From: Candidatus Omnitrophota bacterium
GTDB lineage: Bacteria > Omnitrophota > Gorgyraeia > Duberdicusellales > 4484-171
Assembly (NCBI GenBank): GCA_014728785.1
Contig: WJKZ01000070.1
Coordinates: 1 to 7,292, forward strand
Reading direction: 5' to 3'
Length of the DNA stretch: 7,292 bases
This document shows, piece after piece, positions 7,167-7,292 of this stretch; position 1 is the stretch's first letter, and every line of letters starts with the position of its first letter. Below the pieces are notes generated by a model that had not been told where the DNA came from, did no database searches, and saw only the letters and a list, made by a program, of their open reading frames with translations. Both the position numbers and the translations under genes were made by a program.

Positions 7167-7292
7167 TCAAGTTAACAATTTTTGAAAACGCTGCCGTAAA
7201 AAATCGCGTTTGGCTTTAAAAGCATCTATAGGGAAAGCGCCGTTTTTAGTTAAACCGAAGTGGAGGCGCTCAAAGTTATAGTAAACCAAGTA
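7167..7292 (-). CDS. C-terminal end of an integrase-core (DDE) transposase, 5' partial
   Basis: Read on the minus strand, an open frame enters from the right edge and gives 41 residues ending at TGA (7167-7169). It begins YLVYYNFERLHFGLTKNG, then AFPIDAF, and ends in a basic tail RQRFQKLLT. The Y-x-x-Y-Y-N-F-E-R-x-H-x-G-L pattern, followed by a short 'K-x-x-x-P-x-x-x-F' stretch, is the hallmark of the end of the rve integrase core of IS481/IS3-type transposases, which follows the catalytic Glu. The DDE residues themselves are beyond the window, so whether the element is intact cannot be judged. The gene is too short here to be found by length alone; the motif carries the call. The end of the insertion sequence should lie between 7118 and 7166. 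Confidence 0.8.
   Translation of the reverse strand, partial: YLVYYNFERLHFGLTKNGAFPIDAFKAKRDFLRQRFQKLLT

Overview
The window reads as ordinary chromosomal DNA of a bacterium with moderate, slightly AT-leaning base composition and dense, mostly same-strand gene packing. The gene set (an HtpG-type chaperone, citrate synthase, an RlmB-type rRNA methyltransferase, a multi-PAS HD-GYP sensor and a divergent GroES-like protein) fits a bacterium that uses c-di-GMP. The lineage cannot be fixed from the sequence. An uncultivated Omnitrophota-like or deltaproteobacterial-like genome is a guess from the protein style only.

Left block (1-2354, + strand): the last 44 codons of an Hsp90/HtpG-like chaperone run into the window. 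They are followed 31 bp later by a complete citrate synthase with an unusual acidic insertion, and 23 bp after that by a SpoU/TrmH-family 23S rRNA 2'-O-methyltransferase. The tight spacing suggests one transcription unit, closed by a plausible intrinsic terminator at 2361-2388.

Middle block (2425-6551, + strand): a 1249-residue soluble sensor has eight tandem PAS domains, counted from eight regularly spaced PAS-ending D-(I/V/M)-(T/S) motifs, and ends in a catalytically intact HD-GYP c-di-GMP phosphodiesterase domain. The last PAS domain carries a C-x10-C-x2-C-P cysteine cluster. Two bases after its stop begins a 124-residue GroES-family protein with an insertion in the middle of the Cpn10 fold. 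No GroEL gene is adjacent.

Right block (6552-7292): a 170-bp non-coding gap leads to a small exported protein with a strong ribosome binding site and an SH3-like C-terminal half. On the opposite strand, running in from the right edge, lies the C-terminal end of an integrase-core (DDE) transposase, so the window ends just inside an insertion sequence.

No CRISPR array, tRNA, rRNA or recognisable riboswitch was seen. No clearly new multi-gene system is evident. The most unusual association is the sensor/phosphodiesterase gene placed directly before the divergent GroES-like gene.
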